Of a stretch of 64,000 nucleotides of DNA, positions 60,790 through 64,000 are shown piece by piece. Under the pieces are notes generated by a model, which saw nothing but the letters and a program-made list of their open reading frames with translations, was not told where the DNA came from and made no database searches. The stretch lies in the NCBI GenBank assembly GCA_964538515.1, contig CAZIEW010000001.1, positions 124,001-188,000 of the forward strand, written 5' to 3'. A program made the position numbers and the translations under genes. Every line of letters begins with the position of its first letter. Within the stretch, counting starts at the first letter, position 1. Origin of the DNA: CALBZH01 sp964538515 (GTDB taxonomy: Bacteria > Desulfobacterota > Syntrophobacteria > Syntrophobacterales > Syntrophobacteraceae).

Positions 60790-60874
60790 CGTCATTCCGG
60801 TAGGCTCTAATCCGGATTCCAGTGTGCTTTTGAGCATCCTGCTGGATCCCAGCCAGGAACCGGCCGGGATGACG
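60790..60874. repeat. Palindromic intergenic element, copy B
   Basis: An 85-bp element begins CGTCATTCCGG and ends CGGCCGGGATGACG, with inner GGATTCCAG / CTGGATCCCAG arms. It lies between tsaC and the MurG-like gene. It shares size and both ends with copy A. Confidence 0.65.
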
Positions 60875-60942
60875 ACCTTTAATAAATCGGTTCCTTCGTT
60901 CTGTGCAGGTGTGCTCAGGATCTGACAGCAGAGATCACGAAC

Positions 60943-63105
60943 GTGTCATTGCTCATTTATCTTCTATTGGGTGCATCCCTTGCCGGCCTTATTCTCGCCT
61001 GTGCGCGCTGGCGCTGGCGAAAGCTCGCGGCAGGAGAGATGCGCGTCGTTCTGTCGGGCGGCGGAACGGGAGGACACGTGAACCCCGCCCTCGCCATTGC
61101 CGAAGGGATTCGAAACCGGGAGCCCAACGCCCGTTTTCTGTATCTCGGGGTTCGCGGGAAGGCCGAGTCCGTCATCGTCAAGCGCGTGGGGTATCCGTTG
61201 ATCTTCGTCACGTCGGAAGGGTTCCCCGGGCTTAGACCCTCCGTCGCCACCCTGCGATTCCTCATCAAGCTCGCCATCGGCGTCACCCAATCCGCACTCC
61301 TCCTGGTGCGGTTCGCGCCCAGGTGGATCATCGCGACCGGAGGATACGTCAGCGCGCCGGTCATCCTCGCGGCCATCCTGCTCAAGGCCTGCCGGATCGC
61401 GCCCTGCAAGGTTTTTCTCCACGAGCAGAACAGCATTCCCGGGCAGCTCAACGGTCTATTGGGACGGTGGGTGGACCGGGTCCTGCTCACGTTTCCGCAG
61501 ACCCTTACCTTCTTCCCGCGCAACGGGGTCGTCGTCGGCTATCCCATCCGCCATTCCATCGTTCCCGCTCCCCGAGAAGAGGCTCTCTCCCGGCTATCCT
61601 TCACGATTCCCGAAGGACGGCAGGTCGTGTTCGCGTTCGGAGGATCGCAGGGAGCCCGCACCATCAACAGGGCGGTGGTGGACGCCCTGCGCCATCTCCT
61701 TCCTTATCGGGACAGGCTCTTTATCGTTCACGGGACGGGTCTGTCCCACACGGGGAGATACGATTCCACGGCCGACACGGAAGCCAGGATCGAGAAAATG
61801 CTTTCACCGGACGAGCGGCAGCTCCTGGACGGCTTCTATTATCGGCAGGATTATTTCCACAACATCGCGGATGTGTATTCCGTGAGCGACCTCATCGTCT
61901 GCCGAAGCGGGGCGGGCAGTCTCAACGAAATCTCGAGCCTCGGCAAGGCCGCCATCCTGATTCCGAAGGCCAACCTCCCCGGCGACCACCAGGTGATGAA
62001 CGCCCGGGCCATGAAGCACGCGGGAGCGGCGGAAGTGCTCTTCGAGGACACGGTCGTCGAAGACGGCCAAGTCCTGGAGAAGCTGTCGGGGAAGCTCCTG
62101 GCCGACCGGATCTTGAAGCTCCTGAACGATCCGGCACGCCAGGCGGAGATGAGCGCTCGAAGTACCCAATTCCTGCGCCGGCACGCCAACGAGCGCATCC
62201 TGAGCGAGCTTTTCGAGGACAACAGCTTCAACAACGGGGTTGGCACCCGAAGCGTTCCCTTCCGTCCGCTCCTCAACAATCAAAGGCTGCTGGGAGTCTT
62301 GCAGACCGCCTACAACCGGGATCCGAGCCATTACGACCCCGCCAAGGCCGTGGGGGACGAAGACGATCTCATTTACTACCGCCACCGGGCGGCTGGCCTC
62401 CTGAGCCACGAAGCCTGGCAGGACAGGAACCTCGGCGTGAAGCTGATCGGTCTCACCCGATACGAGCAGAAGATCCCCACCCTGCTTTACATGCTTGCGG
62501 ACCGAACCCCCGTCTCACGCCTCAAGCGGGCCTTCGGAGGCGATTTCAAGGAAGTCGGCTTTATCCGGCGAAACATCGTGACGGCCCTGAAGGTGCTGAA
62601 TTTCTACAACGCTGAAATCGACCATCACTTGCACCGTGCCGCCGAGGACCCCTATTTCGAAGTGCGATCCCAAGTGTTCCGCACCGTGGCTCATTTCGGC
62701 TCGTATGTCTCGGGAAGCGAGCCGTGGATTCAGGCGACCTTCCGCGGTCTCCAGGACTCGTGCTTCGAAGTCGTGGTGGAGGCCGCCAAGGCGCTCGGCG
62801 AGATCGGAAGCGACGACGAGGCGGTCAAGGCGCTTCTCACGATGAACGAGCGCCGATACTGGCAGGTGCGCGATGCCGCCCTGCGGGGCATCCTCCGGCT
62901 GCTCGAGCGGCGGGTGGTGGACGTGACCCCGACCCTGCTCTCCGAGCTCAGCAGCTTCATCCTCACGGCCACGGACTTCAGACCGCACTTTTCCATCAAG
63001 GAATCGTACAAGCAGATCCAGAAATGCTGCCAGGAAAGGCTGCTGGCGGAAAGCCCGTCCGCGACACCGGCGGTGCTTCCGGACGCGGCGGCGAGGAAAC
63101 GATGA
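60943..63105 (+). CDS. murG: Membrane-anchored MurG fused to a HEAT-like C-terminal domain
   Basis: This 720-residue protein is twice the usual MurG length. Residues 1-26 form a transmembrane anchor followed by a basic patch. Residues about 33-420 are MurG: 'SGGGTGGHVNPAL' (38-50), His160 'LHEQNSIPG', 'FGGSQGARTIN' (232-242) and 'RSGAGSLNE' (321-329). Residues about 450-700 are helical repeats resembling HEAT ('DPYFEVRSQVFRTVAHFG', 'SCFEVVVEAAKALGEIGSD'). MurG transfers GlcNAc to lipid I. The GTG start is chosen because it gives the anchor; ATG 61039 is alternative. mraY follows after one base. Confidence 0.87.
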   Translation: MSLLIYLLLGASLAGLILACARWRWRKLAAGEMRVVLSGGGTGGHVNPALAIAEGIRNREPNARFLYLGVRGKAESVIVKRVGYPLIFVTSEGFPGLRPSVATLRFLIKLAIGVTQSALLLVRFAPRWIIATGGYVSAPVILAAILLKACRIAPCKVFLHEQNSIPGQLNGLLGRWVDRVLLTFPQTLTFFPRNGVVVGYPIRHSIVPAPREEALSRLSFTIPEGRQVVFAFGGSQGARTINRAVVDALRHLLPYRDRLFIVHGTGLSHTGRYDSTADTEARIEKMLSPDERQLLDGFYYRQDYFHNIADVYSVSDLIVCRSGAGSLNEISSLGKAAILIPKANLPGDHQVMNARAMKHAGAAEVLFEDTVVEDGQVLEKLSGKLLADRILKLLNDPARQAEMSARSTQFLRRHANERILSELFEDNSFNNGVGTRSVPFRPLLNNQRLLGVLQTAYNRDPSHYDPAKAVGDEDDLIYYRHRAAGLLSHEAWQDRNLGVKLIGLTRYEQKIPTLLYMLADRTPVSRLKRAFGGDFKEVGFIRRNIVTALKVLNFYNAEIDHHLHRAAEDPYFEVRSQVFRTVAHFGSYVSGSEPWIQATFRGLQDSCFEVVVEAAKALGEIGSDDEAVKALLTMNERRYWQVRDAALRGILRLLERRVVDVTPTLLSELSSFILTATDFRPHFSIKESYKQIQKCCQERLLAESPSATPAVLPDAAARKR

Positions 63106-63106
63106 C

Positions 63107-64000
63107 ATGATCTACGAAATTGCCAATTTTTTGATGCAACTCTCCGATGTCTTCTCCTTCTTCCGGCTGGTGAACTACATCACCTTCCGGGCTATCATGG
63201 CGGCCCTGACGTCGGTTCTGTTCCTCTTTCTCTTCAGCCGGAGCTTCATTCTGTACATGCACCGATTCGCTCTCCTCGACCAGGTGCGCGAAACCGGCAT
63301 CCGGTCGGCTTTCGACAAAAGCGGCACCCCCACGATGGGGGGGCTGCTGATCGTTGGAGCGGTTTTGAGCTCGATGCTGATCTGGGGGAACTGGCGCAAT
63401 CCGTTTCTGCTGTGCTCCGTGGCGGGCATGGTGTGGTTCGGACTGCTCGGCTTTCTGGATGACTACTCCAAGGTGAAGCGGCGAAGCGGCGACAAGGGGT
63501 TGTCCGAGCGCTCCAAGCTGCTGCTGCAAGGCCTCTTCAGTCTCGGCTTCGCGATTGTGTGCGTCGGTCCGCTCGCGCCGCTGGAGCCGGCCATGGCAAC
63601 CAAGCTTTACGTTCCGTTCTACAAATACCCTTTGGTCGACCTCGGCCCCGTGCTCTACGGCGGGTTCATCTTCCTTTTCGTCATTTTCGTATCCAACGCC
63701 GTAAACATCACCGACGGTCTGGACGGACTGGCCATCACACCGTCCCTCTTCGTGGTGGGCGTGCTCGGCATCTTCGCCTACGTGGAAGGCAACCGGGTGT
63801 TCTCGGGATACCTTTACTACCCCTTTCTGCGCAATGCCGGAGAGTTGACGATTTTTGGCGCCGCCTTCGTGGGAGCCGGCCTCGGCTTTCTCTGGTACAA
63901 CGCCTATCCGGCCCAAATCTTCATGGGCGACACCGGGTCGCTGGCCATCGGAGGCACGATGGCGGTTGTATCGGTGCTGCTCAAGCAGGAAATGCTGTTT
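63107..64000 (+). CDS. mraY: Phospho-N-acetylmuramoyl-pentapeptide transferase MraY (cut by window edge)
   Basis: There are 298 codons in the window with no stop, so the C-terminus is missing. MraY makes lipid I from UDP-MurNAc-pentapeptide. Motifs: 'GTPTMGG', 'GFLDDYSKVKR', 'NAVNITDGLDGLA' and 'FMGDTGSLAIGG'. GAGGAAAC precedes the ATG at 63107. It follows murG, whereas the usual dcw order puts mraY before murD-ftsW-murG. Confidence 0.95.
   Translation, partial: MIYEIANFLMQLSDVFSFFRLVNYITFRAIMAALTSVLFLFLFSRSFILYMHRFALLDQVRETGIRSAFDKSGTPTMGGLLIVGAVLSSMLIWGNWRNPFLLCSVAGMVWFGLLGFLDDYSKVKRRSGDKGLSERSKLLLQGLFSLGFAIVCVGPLAPLEPAMATKLYVPFYKYPLVDLGPVLYGGFIFLFVIFVSNAVNITDGLDGLAITPSLFVVGVLGIFAYVEGNRVFSGYLYYPFLRNAGELTIFGAAFVGAGLGFLWYNAYPAQIFMGDTGSLAIGGTMAVVSVLLKQEMLF

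Noticed and set aside
61323..62615. Plus-strand open frame of 430 codons, Arg/Pro rich
   Set aside because: It is an out-of-frame shadow inside the MurG fusion gene.

Overview
This window reads as chromosomal DNA of a GC-rich, flagellated, Gram-negative anaerobe. The best guess is a Desulfobacterota / former deltaproteobacterial lineage close to the Syntrophobacter group. This is inference from gene content: a 14-subunit complex I whose NuoF has the extended hydrogenase/bifurcase-like form, a CooC-type ATPase, a heme-binding sensor kinase, and a stand-alone IMP cyclohydrolase. No marker gene in the window settles the species.

Layout. Positions 1-4800 hold a flagellar basal-body operon on the minus strand (flgB-flgC-fliE-fliF-fliG-fliH-fliI, with fliI cut by the window edge). 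It is preceded by a sigma-54-type promoter and two FleQ-like palindromes. Positions 5154-7417 hold an outer-membrane barrel and a CsgG-like protein. Positions 7687-12000 hold an alkaline phosphatase lipoprotein and a membrane Ser/Thr kinase with a beta-propeller. A tRNA-Phe(GAA) with its own promoter and terminator lies at 12.4-12.6 kb. A housekeeping block follows on the minus strand (dprA, topA, pilD, rsmE, an acidic zinc-ribbon protein), with a U32-family gene diverging from it. Positions 20441-35965 are the complex I operon, in transcription order nuoE-F-A-B-C-D-H-I-J-K-L-M-N, then a NuoE/NuoF-like short adaptor, then nuoG, closed by a clear terminator. Just upstream, on the same strand, are a response regulator and a receiver-histidine kinase protein with their own promoter. 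A divergent heme-binding sensor kinase starts at 37935.

Positions 39.5-51.3 kb are a mixed region: a GNAT enzyme, proC, a GTPase-less IF-2 C-terminal protein divergent from an ATP-grasp-like gene, an M16 protease, DUF4359, dienelactone hydrolase, SDR and RNase Z genes, a 395-residue unknown, and an HTH/zinc-ribbon plus PHP pair. Positions 51.5-55.2 kb are aroE-aroA-dacB. Positions 55.8-64.0 kb carry a small membrane protein, cooC, a patch of inverted-repeat elements, purH(N)-purD-purE-tsaC, and then a membrane-anchored MurG fused to a HEAT-like tail followed by mraY, cut by the right edge.

The most unusual items are the MurG-HEAT fusion beside mraY, the stand-alone IF-2 C-terminal half paired with an eroded-looking ATP-grasp gene, the NADH-site-less NuoF-like adaptor inside the complex I operon, a NuoM lacking the usual pump lysine, the c-heme sensor kinase, and the palindromic intergenic elements. 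I saw no CRISPR array, prophage, transposase or integrase.
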